From: Erinaceus europaeus
Taxonomy: Eukaryota > Chordata > Mammalia > Eulipotyphla > Erinaceidae
DNA: 64,000 nt
NCBI RefSeq assembly: GCF_950295315.1
Contig: NC_080177.1
Coordinates: forward strand, 77,965,096 to 78,029,095
Reading direction: 5' to 3'
A program made the position numbers and the translations under genes. This document shows, piece after piece, positions 20,525 to 30,985 of this stretch. The first letter of the stretch is position 1. Every line of letters starts with the position of its first letter. The notes below the pieces were generated by a model that saw nothing but the letters and a program-made list of their open reading frames with translations, had not been told where the DNA came from and did no database searches.

Positions 20525-20990
20525 TTAAAATAGACTTCCTAATTTTTCCAAAATGGAGACCCTAAATCTCATTTGGTATATTCTTACCTTTAAGTTCCTG
20601 ATTATTAAACAAATTGTTCTGGTTTATATGTTAATGTTTTTCAGCCACCAAATTGCAGTTGCTACCATGATGCCAACCTGCCTTTCCTGGGGAGACAACC
20701 TCACCAATATGTCCTGTAACCTCCCCTCCCCGGAGCCCTACCCCACTAGGGAAAGACAGAAACAGGCTGGGGGTGTGGATCCACCTGCCAACACATGTTC
20801 AGCAGAGAAACAATTATAGAAGCCAGAACTCCCTCCTTTACCCCATAATGATCCCATGCTCCCAGAGGGATAAAGAATAGGAAACCTTGCAATGGAGGGG
20901 ATGGGACACGGAACTCTGGTGGTGGGAATTGTGTGGAATTGTACAATCTTGCCAATCATGATTAAATCAATAATAAAAAAAAGTTTTGCA
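20525..20990 (+). mobile_element. Lineage repeat X, 3' end
   Basis: The same sequence recurs inverted at 47320-47720 and 60335-60650. The copy ends AATCAATAATAAA plus an A-run, which indicates non-LTR retroposition. No coding sequence is recognised. Confidence 0.6.
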
Positions 20991-20991
20991 A

Positions 20992-21335
20992 CAGGGAGTT
21001 AACATAATGATTATACAAAAAAGACTTTGGGCCGGTGGTGGCACACCTGGTTGAGTGCACATGTTAACTATGCACAGGGACCCAGGTTCAAGCCTCCACT
21101 TCGCATGTGCAGGGGTATAAGCTTCATAAGTGGTGAAGCGGCAGGTATCTCTCTGTCTCTCTCCCTCCCCATTCCCTCTTCATTGCTGTCTGTCTCTATC
21201 CGATAAATAAAGAAAGAAATATAATTTTTAAAAAAAGCATAGACAAAAAGACTGTCTGAGTCTTCATGGTCCCAGGCTCAATCTCCCACATTGCTATAAA
21301 CCAGGGTAGAGCGGTACTCTGGTAATAAAATAATT
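20992..21335 (+). mobile_element. SINE, D-type, split by a C-type
   Basis: Pieces 20992-21027 and 21238-21335. ACAAAAAGACT is repeated at the junctions. Confidence 0.75.
21028..21237 (+). mobile_element. SINE, C-type, nested
   Basis: Full-length copy within the D-type. Confidence 0.82.
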
Positions 21336-21340
21336 TCTGT

Positions 21341-21440
21341 AACCCAGGAGGTGGCCCAGTGAATGAATTGAGCTCTCAAATATGAGGTCCTGAGTTCAGT
21401 CCGAGGCATCGAATGTGCCACAGTGAAAGCTCTGGGTGGT
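21341..21440 (+). mobile_element. SINE, B-type, partial
   Basis: AACCCAGGAGGTGGCCCAGT head. Confidence 0.7.
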
Positions 21441-21465
21441 GGTTATTATTTTTTGAAGATTGTTT

Positions 21466-21612
21466 AAAATATTTGTTTATTTATTCCCTTTTGTTGCCCT
21501 TGTTGTTTTATTGTTGTTATTGATGTTGGTGTTGTTGGGTAGGACAGAGAGAAATGGAGCCTCAGGCATAAGAATCTCTTTGTATAACCATTATGCAACC
21601 TACCCCGCCCCT
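21466..21612 (-). mobile_element. Chimeric SINE (A-type tail, D-type head)
   Basis: Reverse A-type tail to GAGAAATGGA (about 21558), then reverse D-type head from GCCTCAGGCATAAG. Confidence 0.7.
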
Positions 21613-21671
21613 GCCCTCTCTCTCACACTATCCACTGTTTCTCTGAAAAAAAATAAAGAAAAAAAAAGTTT

Positions 21672-21882
21672 CTCAGGGCGAGATGGTGCGCCGGGTTGAG
21701 CGCACATGTCACAGCGCACAAGGACCCAGGTTGGAGTCTATGCTCCCCACCTGCAAGGGGGAAGCTTTGCGAGTGGTGAAGCAAGCCTGCAGGTGTCTCT
21801 CTGTCTCTCTCCCTCTCTACCTATCCCCTCCCTCTCGATTTCTGGCTGTCTCTATCCAATAAGTAAAAGATAATTTTTTTAA
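21672..21882 (+). mobile_element. SINE, C-type
   Basis: Full length. Confidence 0.82.
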
Positions 21883-21886
21883 AAAA

Positions 21887-22355
21887 GGGAGTCGGGCAGT
21901 AGCACAGCAGGTTAAGTGCACGTTGTACAAAGTGTAAGTATCCCAGTTCGAGCCCCCAGCTCCCCATGTGAGTAGCTTCACAGGTGGTGAAGCAGGTCTG
22001 CAGGTGTCTGTCTTTCTCTCCCCCTCTCTGTCTTCCCCTCCTCTCTCCATTTCTCTCTGCCCTATCCAACAACAACGACGTCAGTAATAACAACAATAAT
22101 AGCTACAACAAAGTGGTCTGGGAGGTGGCGCAGTGGCTAAAGCACTAGACTCTCAAGCATGAGGTCCTGAGTTCAGTCCCCCGCAGCTCATGTACCAGAG
22201 TGATATCTGGTTCTTTATCTCTCTCTCTCTCTCTCCTATCTTTCTCATTAATAAATAAATAAAATCTTTAAAAAAAAGAAACACAATACTATAAAAAATA
22301 GCTACAACAGTAAAACAATAAGGGCAACAAAAGGGAATAAATAAATATTTTTTTA
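21887..22355 (+). mobile_element. SINE, A-type, split by a B-type
   Basis: ATAGCTACAACA is present before and after the insert. Confidence 0.85.
22111..22300 (+). mobile_element. SINE, B-type, nested
   Basis: GTGGTCTGGGAGGTGGCGCA head and ATAAAATCTTT tail. Confidence 0.88.
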
Positions 22356-22574
22356 ATTAAAAAAAGAAAGAAAAAAGAAATGTTTCTCTGAGTTCCATGA
22401 GCTAAACTAGCGAATTAAGTGCGGGACCCTGTTGTCTGTAGACAGCCAGTCAGAAGTTCAGGGAACAGCTGGACTTGCAACTGGAGTCTGCAGTGGGCGG
22501 AAAGGGGTTCTTGTAGGACTAAATCCTTAACCTGTGGAATCTGATGCTAACTCCAGGTAGTGTCAGAACTGATC

Positions 22575-22772
22575 TTTAAAAATATATATTCATTTTTATT
22601 TGATAGGACAGAGAGAAACTGCGAGTTAAGGGGACAATAGAGGAGAGACAGACACCTGCAGCACTGTTTCACCAATCATGAAGCTTCCCCCCTGCAAGTG
22701 GGGTGGGGCTTGAACCTGAGTCAACATGGTAATTAATGTGTGTGCTCATCTGGGTGCACCAGCCTCTCAGAA
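22575..22772 (-). mobile_element. SINE, C-type
   Basis: Reverse copy. 22356-22574 is unassigned unique sequence. Confidence 0.75.
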
Positions 22773-22867
22773 TTAGAACTGAGTACTGGACACCCAGCAG
22801 GTGCCACCAAGAATTGTTGGCATGAGGAGTCCCCAAACATGTAAAACAGTGGTTCTCAGAATAACTT

Positions 22868-22869
22868 TT

Positions 22870-22905
<36 letters not shown>

Positions 22906-22907
22906 TT
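22868..22907. repeat. (TTTC)n microsatellite
   Basis: About ten units adjoining an A-long SINE tail. Confidence 0.9.
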
Positions 22908-22912
22908 TTTTT

Positions 22913-23497
22913 TGCCTCCAGGGTTATTGCTGGTGCTCAGTGCGCACACCATGAATCCACTGCTCGTGGAGGCCATTTTTTTTGCCCTTGTTGTTTTTTA
23001 TTGTTATTGGAGTTGTTGTTGTTGTTGTCATCATTGTTGGTTGGATAGGAGAGAGAAAAATGGAGAGAGGAGGGGAAGACAGAGAGGGGAAGAGAAAGAC
23101 AGACACCTGCAGACCTGCTTCACCGCCTGTGAAGCGACTCCCCTGCAGGTGGGGAGCCGGGGGCTTGAACCAGGATCCTTATGCTGGTCCTTGCGCTTTG
23201 TGCCACGTGCGCTTAACCCATTGCGCTACCGCCCGACTCCGGGAGGCCATTTCCCCCCCCTTTTGTTGCCCTTGTTGTAGCCTTGTTGTGATCATGATTG
23301 TTGTTCATGGATAGGACAGACAGAAATGGGGAGGGGAGGAGAAGACAGAGAGGGCGAGAGAAAGACAGACACCTGCAGACCTGCTTCACCGCCTCCCAGG
23401 CAGGTGGAGAGCTGGGGGCTCGAACCCAGATCCTTACACAGGTCCTTGCACTTCAGGCCCTGTGCGCTTAACCCGCTGCGCTGCCACCCAACTCCCT
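22913..23497 (-). mobile_element. SINE, A-long, split by another A-type
   Basis: The outer copy has its 3' module at 22913-22978. The inner copy (22980-23240) is flanked by GGAGGCCATTT on both sides. Confidence 0.85.
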
Positions 23498-23529
23498 TCT
23501 GTTATTTTTGTTTTCCTTCTGTTAATTTT

Positions 23530-23700
23530 TTAAGCCACAAGGGCTGTCACTGGGGCTTGGTGCCTGCAGTGTAAATACGCTGCTCCTGGAAGACTTTTTT
23601 TTCCTTCTTTTTTATTAGATAGGACAGAGAGATTGCGAGAAGTATAGAGAACTAGAGATAGCTTCAGACCTGCTTCACCATTTGCAAGGCTCCTCTCTCT
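23530..23700 (-). mobile_element. SINE, A-long, diverged
   Basis: Module landmark GGCTTGGTGCCTGCAGTG. The head is decayed. 23700-23995 is unassigned. Confidence 0.5.
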
Positions 23701-23998
23701 CTCCTTCTTTGTCTCTATCTAAAAATACATTTATAAGAGAGAGAGAACCAGGGCAACACTGACGCAGTCAATGCCCACGATCCAGTCTGGGAGCGTCTAA
23801 AGCTTCATCCACTGCCCCACCTCCTGAATCGCTCATTTTTCATTTTTAATCATTTCTTGCTAGTGTTAGCAAAACATTTAAATGTGCTTGTGTAATTTAC
23901 TAGATAATTAACAAGAACTGAGAAATCTCAGATATAAATTATCTTGCTAATTACTTACCAGGGGGATTTGCTTTTGAATTCATATTATAAACTTTTTC

Positions 23999-24293
23999 AG
24001 GGTGTCAGACGATAGTGCAGCGGGTTAAGTGCAGGTGGCACAAAACACAAGGACTGGTGTAAGGATCCCGGTTCGAGTCCCCAGCTCCCCACCTGCACAT
24101 GGGTCGCTTGACTGGCAGTGAATTAGGTTTGTAGGTGTCTATCTTTCTCTCCCCCTCTCTGTCTTCCCCTCCTCTCTCCATTTCTCTCTGTCCTATCCAA
24201 CAATGACGACATCAATAACAACAACAATAACTACAACAATAAAAAACAACAAGGGCTACAAAAGAGAATAAATAAAATAAAATAAATTTTAAA
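23999..24293 (+). mobile_element. SINE, A-type
   Basis: Full length. Confidence 0.88.
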
Positions 24294-24418
24294 AAGTGCA
24301 ACAGATCGGAAAAATTTGTTCTTTTTCACCTTAGTTAACACTCTGAATACAACTATGGTCCTCAGTTATAGAAGTTGTTATTATAAATTTAAAAAATACA
24401 TTTTATTTTATTTCGTTT

Positions 24419-24724
24419 TCTTCCAGGGTTGTCTCGGGGGCTCAGTGTCTGCACTACCAATCCACTGCTCCTGGAGGCTGTTTTTTCCCTTTTATAGCCC
24501 TTGTTGTTTATTATTGTTGTCGTTGTTGTTGGGTAGGAGAGAGAGGAATGGAGAGAGGAGGGGAAGGCAGAGAGGGAGAAAGACAGACACCTGCAGACCT
24601 GCTTCACTGGCTGTGAAGTGACTCCCCTGCAGTTGGGGAGCGGGGGCTCGAACCGGATCCTCACGCAGGTTCTTGCCTTCCATGCCATGTGCGCTTAACC
24701 TGCTGCGCTACCACCTGCCTCCCC
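24419..24724 (-). mobile_element. SINE, A-long
   Basis: Full-length reverse copy. Confidence 0.88.
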
Positions 24725-24764
24725 CAAATACTCTTTATTTATTTATTTATTTTTAAATACTCTT

Positions 24765-24955
24765 TATTTTATTCCTTTTTTTCTTTATAATTTATATTAG
24801 ATAGGACAGAGAGGTATTGAGAAAGGACAGGGAGACAGCAGTCGTGCTTCACTGCTCGTGAAGCGGAAGCCCCTTGGAAAGCAGGGCTTTGAACATGGGT
24901 CCTTGCGCTTGATAATAAGTGCACTTAAGCGGGTGTGCCACTTCCCGGCCCCCAA
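24765..24955 (-). mobile_element. SINE, C-type, diverged
   Basis: Reverse; its head end is CCACTTCCCGGCCCCC. Confidence 0.65.
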
Positions 24956-24974
24956 AAATACACTTTAAAACAGG

Positions 24975-25095
24975 CATATTGATGGGGCATAATGGTTACT
25001 CAAAGAGCCTCTCATGTCTGAAGATCCAAAGTCCCAGGTTTAATCTCTCATACCACCATAAGTCTGAGCAGTGCGCTCTGGTTAATATATATATA
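24975..25095 (+). mobile_element. SINE, D-type
   Basis: GGGGCATAATGGTTACTCAA head. Confidence 0.7.
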
Positions 25096-25120
25096 TATTA
25101 TCTTTAAAAATTAGCTTTTT

Positions 25121-25405
25121 TTGGGAGTCGGGCTGTAGTGCAGTGGGTTAAGCGCAGGTGGCGCAAAGCACAAAGACCGGCATAAGGATCCCGGTTCGAA
25201 CCCTGGCTCCCCACCTGCAGGGGAGTCGCTTCACAGGCGGTGAAGCAGGTCTGCAGGTGTCTGTCTGTCTCTCCCCCTCTCTGTCTTCCCCTCCTCTCTC
25301 CATTTCTCTCTGTCCTATCCAACAACGACAACAACAATAATAACTACAACAATAAAACAACAAGGGCAACAAAAGGGAATAAATAAATAAAATAAATATT
25401 TAAAA
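25121..25405 (+). mobile_element. SINE, A-type
   Basis: Young-looking full-length copy. Confidence 0.92.
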
Positions 25406-25434
25406 AATTTAAAATTTTTTTTTAAAAATTAGCT

Positions 25435-25632
25435 TTTTTCTTTGTTTTTATTTGATAGGAAATTAGGAAAAAGAAAAATTGAGAGGGGGCTAGAGATAAA
25501 GACAGATAAGTGCAGTACTGCATTACTGCTTGTGAAGCTTCTGCCCAGCAGGTGGAGACCTGGGGTTTGAACCCATGACCTTGAACATGGCAACATGCAT
25601 ACTCAACCAGGTGTGCCACTGCCCGGCTCCGG
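25435..25632 (-). mobile_element. SINE, C-type
   Basis: Reverse copy. Confidence 0.78.
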
Positions 25633-25658
25633 GCTATTGACGTTTATTGATTTATTTG

Positions 25659-25955
25659 CCTCCAGGGTTACTGCTGGGTCTCATGCCTGCACTACGAATC
25701 CACTGTTCCTGGAGGCCATTTTTTCCCCTTTTGTTGCCCCTGTTGTCTGTCGTTGTGTAACCATTATGCTATCTACCCCCAACCTCTCTCTTTCTCTTCT
25801 GATAAGGACAGAGAGACAGAGAGAGGGGGAGAAAAGGAGAAAGAGAGATACCTCAGCACTGCTCCCACACCCCGAAGGTTTCGCCTTTGCAAGTGAACCC
25901 TTATGCAGGGTAATGTGGGCTCTCTCCTGGGCACAGCACCACCGGACCCCTCTTG
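25659..25955 (-). mobile_element. Mosaic SINE (A-long tail, D and C pieces)
   Basis: Reverse A-long module to about 25755, a reverse D head (TGTAACCATTATGCTATCTA), then a C-like body. Confidence 0.6.
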
Positions 25956-26007
25956 CTCCCACAGGTAAATAGAAATAAATAAATCAATCTTTATGAAACA
26001 TTTATGT

Positions 26008-26180
26008 GTGGGGTCAGGTGGCGGTGCACCCTGTTAAGCACACATATTACCAAGCCCCGGACCGGGTTTGAGCACTGCTCCACACTTGCTGGAAAACCCT
26101 TTACTAGCGCGTGAAGCGGGTCTTTAGCTTCCTCTCTATCTCCCTCAGCTGCTCTGTACTAGCTAATACAAAGTAAAAAG
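26008..26180 (+). mobile_element. SINE, C-type, diverged
   Basis: GGGGTCAGGTGGCGGTGCAC head. Confidence 0.65.
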
Positions 26181-26182
26181 AC

Positions 26183-26537
26183 AGGTCGGGCGGTGGCGCG
26201 GCGGGCTAAGCGCACGTGGCGCAAAGCGCAGGGACCGGGTAAGGATCCCGGTTCGAGCCCCCGGCTCCCCACCTGCAGGGGAGTCGCTTCACAGGTAGTG
26301 AAGCAGGTCTGCAGGTGTCTGTCTTTCTCTCCCCCTCTCTGTCTTCCCCTCCTCTCTCCATTTCTCTCTGTCCTGTCCAACAACGAACAACATCAACAAT
26401 GGCAATAATAATAACCTCAGCGAGGCTACAACAACAAGGGCAACAAAAGGTGGGGGAAAAATGGCCTCCAGGAGCGGTGGGTTCATGGTGCAGGCACCGG
26501 GCCCCAGCAATAACCCTGGAGGGAAAAAAAAATAAAA
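26183..26537 (+). mobile_element. SINE, A-long
   Basis: Full length with complete 3' module. Confidence 0.92.
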
Positions 26538-26726
26538 ATAAAGAATAAAAAAATAATAATAAAAGGAAAAGGGTGTGGGGGGATGGTCTTTGGGTGCTGA
26601 GGCTTTGGAGCCCCAGCAATAACCCTGGTGGCAAAAAAAAAAAAAAAAAAATTAGGTGTAAGAGACACCGATTGAGGCCAGAGCAGCTGTCTACTATTTG
26701 ATACTTTTGACTGTGACTTTTTTTTT

Positions 26727-27030
26727 TGCCTCCAGGGTTATCGCTGGGGTTCGGTGTCTGCACTACGAATCCACTGCTCCTGGAGGCCATTTTCCCCATT
26801 TTGCTGCCCTTGTGCTTGTTATTGCTGCTATAGCTGTCCTTGCTGCTGGGTAGGACAGAGTGAAATCGAGAGAGGAAGGGAAGACAGAGAGGAGGAGAGA
26901 AAGACAGACACCTGCAGACCTGCTTCACCGCTTGCAAGGTGGGGAGCCGGGGCTCGAACCAGGATTCTTGCGCTGGTCCTTGTGCTTTGCGCCATATGCG
27001 CTTGATCTGCTGCGCTACCGCCCAGCCCCC
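26727..27030 (-). mobile_element. SINE, A-long
   Basis: Reverse copy. Confidence 0.88.
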
Positions 27031-27089
27031 ATCCTTTGACTTTTTTTGTTTCACTTGTCATCATCGAGGCTTCACTGCTCCAGTATTTA

Positions 27090-27142
27090 ATTTAATTAAT
27101 GTATGTATGTATGCATGCATGTATGCATGTATGTATGTATCT
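27090..27142. repeat. (TGTA/TGCA)n microsatellite
   Basis: An alternating ATGT/ATGC tetranucleotide run. Confidence 0.85.
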
Positions 27143-27149
27143 ACTTACT

Positions 27150-27418
27150 TACCTCCTGGGTTATCTTTGTGGCTTAGTACTGGCACTATGAATCCACTGC
27201 TCCTGGCAGCCATTTTTCCCATTTTCTTGGCTAGGACTGAGAGAAGTTGAGATAGGAGGGGGAGACAGAGAGGGAAAGAGAAAGATGGACACCTGCAGAC
27301 CTGCTTCACCCCTTGTGAAGTGTGTCTCCCCTACCCCCTTCACGGAGGAGTAGGGCCTTGTCCTTGAGCATAATACTATGTGCATTTAACTAGGGGGTAT
27401 GCACCACTGCCCGGCCAC
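27150..27418 (-). mobile_element. SINE, A-long, diverged
   Basis: Reverse; the middle is shortened. Confidence 0.65.
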
Positions 27419-27420
27419 CC

Positions 27421-27455
<35 letters not shown>

Positions 27456-27467
27456 TATTATTATTTA
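27421..27467. repeat. (ATA)n then (ATT)n microsatellite
   Basis: ATA units switch to TTA units, giving a self-complementary stretch. Confidence 0.85.
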
Positions 27468-27499
27468 GGAAACTAATTAGTTTTAATTTATTTTTAAAA

Positions 27500-27647
27500 A
27501 ATATTTTGTTTATTTATCAATGAGAAAAATAGGAGGACAGAGAGAAGGAACCAGATATCATTCTGGTACATGTGCTGCTAGGGATTGAACTCGGGACCTC
27601 CTGCTTGAGAGTCCAGTTCTTTATCCACTGTACCATCTCCCAGACCA
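27500..27647 (-). mobile_element. SINE, B-type
   Basis: Reverse copy. Confidence 0.85.
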
Positions 27648-27662
27648 CTTTAATTTATTTTT

Positions 27663-27930
27663 TAAAAGAAACTTTATTATTTTTATTTTTCCCTTTTTGT
27701 TGCCCTTATTCATCGTTGTCGTTATTATTGTTATTGCTGTCGTTGTTGTTGGATAGGACACAGATATTGAGAGAGGAAGGGAAGAAGATAGAGAGGGGGA
27801 GAGAAAGACAGACACTTGCAGACCTGCTTCACTGCCTGTGAAGCGACTCCCCCGAGGTGGGCTCCTGGGGCTCCAACCAGGATCCTGATGTGGGTCTGTG
27901 CGCTTTCCACCACGTGCGCTTCACTCGCTG

Positions 27931-27932
<2 letters not shown>
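27663..27932 (-). mobile_element. SINE, A-type
   Basis: Reverse; its head is truncated at the (ATT)n. Confidence 0.8.
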
Positions 27933-27969
<37 letters not shown>

Positions 27970-27970
27970 T
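27933..27970. repeat. (ATT)n microsatellite
   Basis: A run of ATT units between two minus-strand A-type SINEs. Confidence 0.85.
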
Positions 27971-28345
27971 TCCTCCAGGCTTATTGCTGGGCTCGGTGCC
28001 TGCACCATGAATCCACCGCTCCTGGAGGCCATTTTTCCCTTGCTGTTGCCCTTTAATAATAATAATAATATTTTTTGTTGCCCTTGCTGTTGTAGCCTCG
28101 TCGTGGTTATTATTATTACCATTGCTGATGTTGTTGGAGAGGACAGAGAGAAATGGAGAGAGGAGGGGAAGACAGAGAGGGGAAGAGAAAGATAGACACC
28201 TGCAGGCCTGCTTCACCGCCTGTGCAGCGACTCCCCTGCAGGTGGGGAGCCGGGGGCTCGAACCGGGATCCTTACGCCGGTCCCTGCGCTTTGCGCCAAG
28301 TGCGCTTAACCCGCTGCGCCACCGACTCCCCCCCCCCCCCCCAGT
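27971..28345 (-). mobile_element. SINE, A-long
   Basis: Reverse; includes an AAT-repeat insertion near 28053-28073 and a C-run at 28330-28342. Confidence 0.88.
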
Positions 28346-28351
28346 ATTATT

Positions 28352-28475
28352 TTTTTAAACGTAGCACTACTTGCCTCTGGCATGTGGTGGTGCTGGGGAT
28401 TGAATTTGGGACTTCTGAGCCTCAGCCAAGAGAGTCACTGCATTACCATTGTGCTGTCTATCCCCACCCCAAGTG
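28352..28475 (-). mobile_element. SINE, D-type, diverged
   Basis: Reverse copy; last SINE before the ZFYVE1 upstream region. Confidence 0.65.
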
Positions 28476-28559
28476 AGCTAATTCACTGGCCAATCATTCT
28501 TGTTTTTATTGGGTTCTGGGACTCCAAACCAGTGTGGACTGTACTGATGAGCCATTTCC

Positions 28560-28665
28560 CCAGAGGAAGGCTTCTTGTCCCAGCTTTGTCAATCATTTGC
28601 TGTGTGACCTTGGCAAGTCACTTCGCTTTAGCATTCTTTCCTGGGTTAACAATTACCGAGATAAA
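28560..28665 (+). mobile_element. MIR fragment
   Basis: Contains the MIR core-like TGTGTGACCTTGGCAAGTCA. An ancient mammalian SINE, much more diverged than the hedgehog families. Confidence 0.6.
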
Positions 28666-28669
28666 AACA

Positions 28670-28745
28670 CAGAACTTTAGAACTGGCAGAGACCTCGATG
28701 ATTACACAGTGCAATTCCTTCACAAGCTGTTTAGAACAAATACCC
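28670..28745 (+). mobile_element. Possible hAT/Charlie DNA transposon remnant
   Basis: AGAACTGGCAGAGACCTCGA and the following bases resemble MER5-type ends. Weak by eye. Confidence 0.3.
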
Positions 28746-29365
28746 AGCCTTAGGCATCTCATTTCTGGTTTTCAGAGCCTTTGAAAGAAACAGACAACAG
28801 ATAGGGAAAACATTAAACACACAAAAGGTCATTTGCAAAAAGTAAGCTAATAGCGTTAACCATTAGCCTATATTATAGCTTGAAACTGTATCCTGTCAAA
28901 CTAACAGGTAATATTCAAAAGTTCTGAAACTATATAAGGGGCGGCCAGAAAAAAGAATAAAAATTAATGGCTGACGTGCAGAATACTCTTGGAAAACAAA
29001 AGTCCCCAAAGAGAAGAGTACTTCTATTCTCTTATCAAGTCTCTCTGCTAGTTTATGCAAGGTGAAATCAGGGAAGAGGAAACTGACAGTTTTCACACAT
29101 TCCTAAAAAGAAGAGTGTGCAATACAGCTTACGTGGAATTGAATTGCTTTTCTCACCTACACTACATACTACACCAGCTGTCCAACTTATGGCCATTCCG
29201 TCTTCACTACCCAATACAATACGGTGAAACCTGCGAGAGATACAGTCATGCAAACAACACAACACAAAACAAAACAAAACATAAAAAAAAGCCCCAAGAA
29301 AACTCCAACTCCCAACACGCTGGGTGGCCTCGTTGCCCTCGCCTCCTCCTAAGAGCAGCCTCTTT
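28746..29365. other. ZFYVE1 upstream region without recognised features
   Basis: Mixed-composition sequence with no SINE, possibly holding distal promoter elements. An A-rich stretch lies at 29260-29292. Confidence 0.5.
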
Positions 29366-29383
29366 ATGCCTGGGACTTGTAGT
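29366..29383 (-). promoter_or_regulatory. ZNF143/THAP11 (SBS) motif 1
   Basis: The minus strand reads ACTACAAGTCCCAGGCAT, close to the SBS consensus ACTACAATTCCCAG recognised by ZNF143 and THAP11 at housekeeping promoters. Confidence 0.55.
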
Positions 29384-29434
29384 CCTCCGGGGCCCTTTAA
29401 CGCCCTGACTACACAGAACAAGCACCCGCGAAGA

Positions 29435-29454
29435 ACTACATTTCCCAAGACGCC
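29435..29454 (+). promoter_or_regulatory. ZNF143/THAP11 (SBS) motif 2
   Basis: The plus strand reads ACTACATTTCCCAAGACGCC, a second SBS match 51 bp from the first and in the opposite orientation. Confidence 0.55.
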
Positions 29455-29549
29455 GTGCGCGCCCACCTCCGCCCTCGCCCAGCTCCGGGCTCCACCCCCT
29501 GCTCGTGGCTCCCTCCCCGGGGCTGCAGCGCTCACGCCTTCCCGGTAGG

Positions 29550-29672
29550 CAGTGCAGGGAGAAGTTCACTCTGATCAGCTGATCCCAACTGACAACAGGG
29601 AAGGAGGAAGCCGGGGAGGCCGCCGTGGAGGAGGGGGCCGGAGATGGAGATGAGCATGGAGCCCCCGGTGCC
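29550..29672 (+). other. ZFYVE1: Candidate ZFYVE1 noncoding exon 1
   Basis: A donor-like GTAAGG starts at 29673, just downstream of the SBS motifs and inside the CpG island. The next clear acceptor downstream is at 31470-31471. The TSS position is a guess, and the donor context (GCC before GT) is not ideal. Confidence 0.35.
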
Positions 29673-30654
29673 GTAAGGAGCAGCGGCCGCCCTCTGCATT
29701 GCCCCCGCCACCCCGGTGCCTCGACGCGGACCCGCGGCGGCCGAGCTGTTCCGCGGTGGGGAGCCCGGGCTCCCGCGGGCGGGGAGGGCAGGGCGGCCCA
29801 GTGCCCGGCGAGGGACGGTCCTGGAGCTCCGACTGCCCCCGGGAGGAGGGGGCCGGGTGCGGCCGGGGTGGGGGTGGGGTGCGGTAGACAATGGGCTCGG
29901 CTCGGGCCTCTGCCGGCGTGGGGGAGACTTGGGGGGGCTTCTTTGTTCTCAGGCTTCGCTGCTGCCCCTCGGGTGGCTGTGGATCCGGGCGGAGCGAAGG
30001 GCGAAGAGCCCCGGGCCGGGGACAGGCGTCGAGGTGGGGGCCCGGGCGGGGGGCGCCTTGTTGGCTTGGCAGGCGGTGACGCTTATTTATTTTTTTTCTT
30101 AGAATGGGTTATACATATATCTGCACATATATGTATATATATGTATATGTACATTTTGTGAATTGCGACCAATTTTGATTTGTGTTTCCGTTTTGGGAGC
30201 CGGTTGGGCACGTCGGAGCTAGGGGTGTAAATAAGGTCTCCTAGTCACTCACTTCCTTTCGCCTCCCTTGTTTATCTAGAAATCAGACTGATAGACTGAT
30301 TACAGGAGGGGAGGAGTGCGAGTCTGGAAAGGAGAGTATTCGGGGGTTAAGGGAAGTTGGGGTTATGGATAATTGTACAAGGGGCTAAAGACCCTTACTT
30401 CTTTCACCGGTCAGCTTTTATTGTTTTTGTTTTTTTCCTTTTTCATGTGTTGGAGTTATTTTTAAGTTAGTCTTTGAGTGACACTGAGAAAAATGACTTG
30501 TTTTAACGCACTGCAGGCCTGGTTTTGTTGTGAGCCATAGTGGAGGAATTCAAGTGTTTCCTGGTACCTCCTCCCACTCCCCCCCCCTTTTTTTTTGTTG
30601 GTTTGCACTTAGAAGGGATCAAAGGAACAATAATTGCTTTTTTTTTTTTTTTCC

Positions 30655-30985
30655 CTCCAGGGTTATCGCTGGGGCTCGGTGCCTGCACTATGAATCCACT
30701 GCTCCTGGAGGCCATTTTTCCCTTTTTGTTGCCCTTGTTGTTGTGCTTGTTGTAGTTGTTATTGTTGTCATAGCTGTCGTTGTTGTTGGATAGGGCAGAG
30801 AGAAATGGAGAGAGGAGGGGAAGACAGAGAGGGGGAGAGAAAGACAGACACCTGCAGACCTGCTTCACTGCTTGCGAAGAGACTCCCCTGCAGGTGGGGA
30901 GCCGGGGGCTGGAACCGGGATCCTGATGCCGGTCCCTGCGCTTTGCGCCATGTGCACTTAACCCGCTGCACTGCCCGACTCCCAA
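30655..30985 (-). mobile_element. SINE, A-long
   Basis: The only SINE between the ZFYVE1 promoter and the start-codon exon. 30080-30640 and 30986-31470 show nothing else recognised. Confidence 0.9.

Larger units (their letters stand above)
29400..30070. promoter_or_regulatory. ZFYVE1: CpG-island promoter of ZFYVE1
   Basis: A G+C- and CpG-rich segment without SINEs, about 1.4-2 kb upstream of the ZFYVE1 start-codon exon on the plus strand. Two ZNF143/THAP11-type motifs lie at its left edge. No TATA box is visible. ORFs through the segment are GC-driven and match no protein I know. Confidence 0.78.

Noticed and set aside
29625..30161. Gly/Arg-rich ORFs in the ZFYVE1 CpG island
   Set aside because: Expected by chance in CpG-rich DNA; no family resemblance and non-ATG starts.
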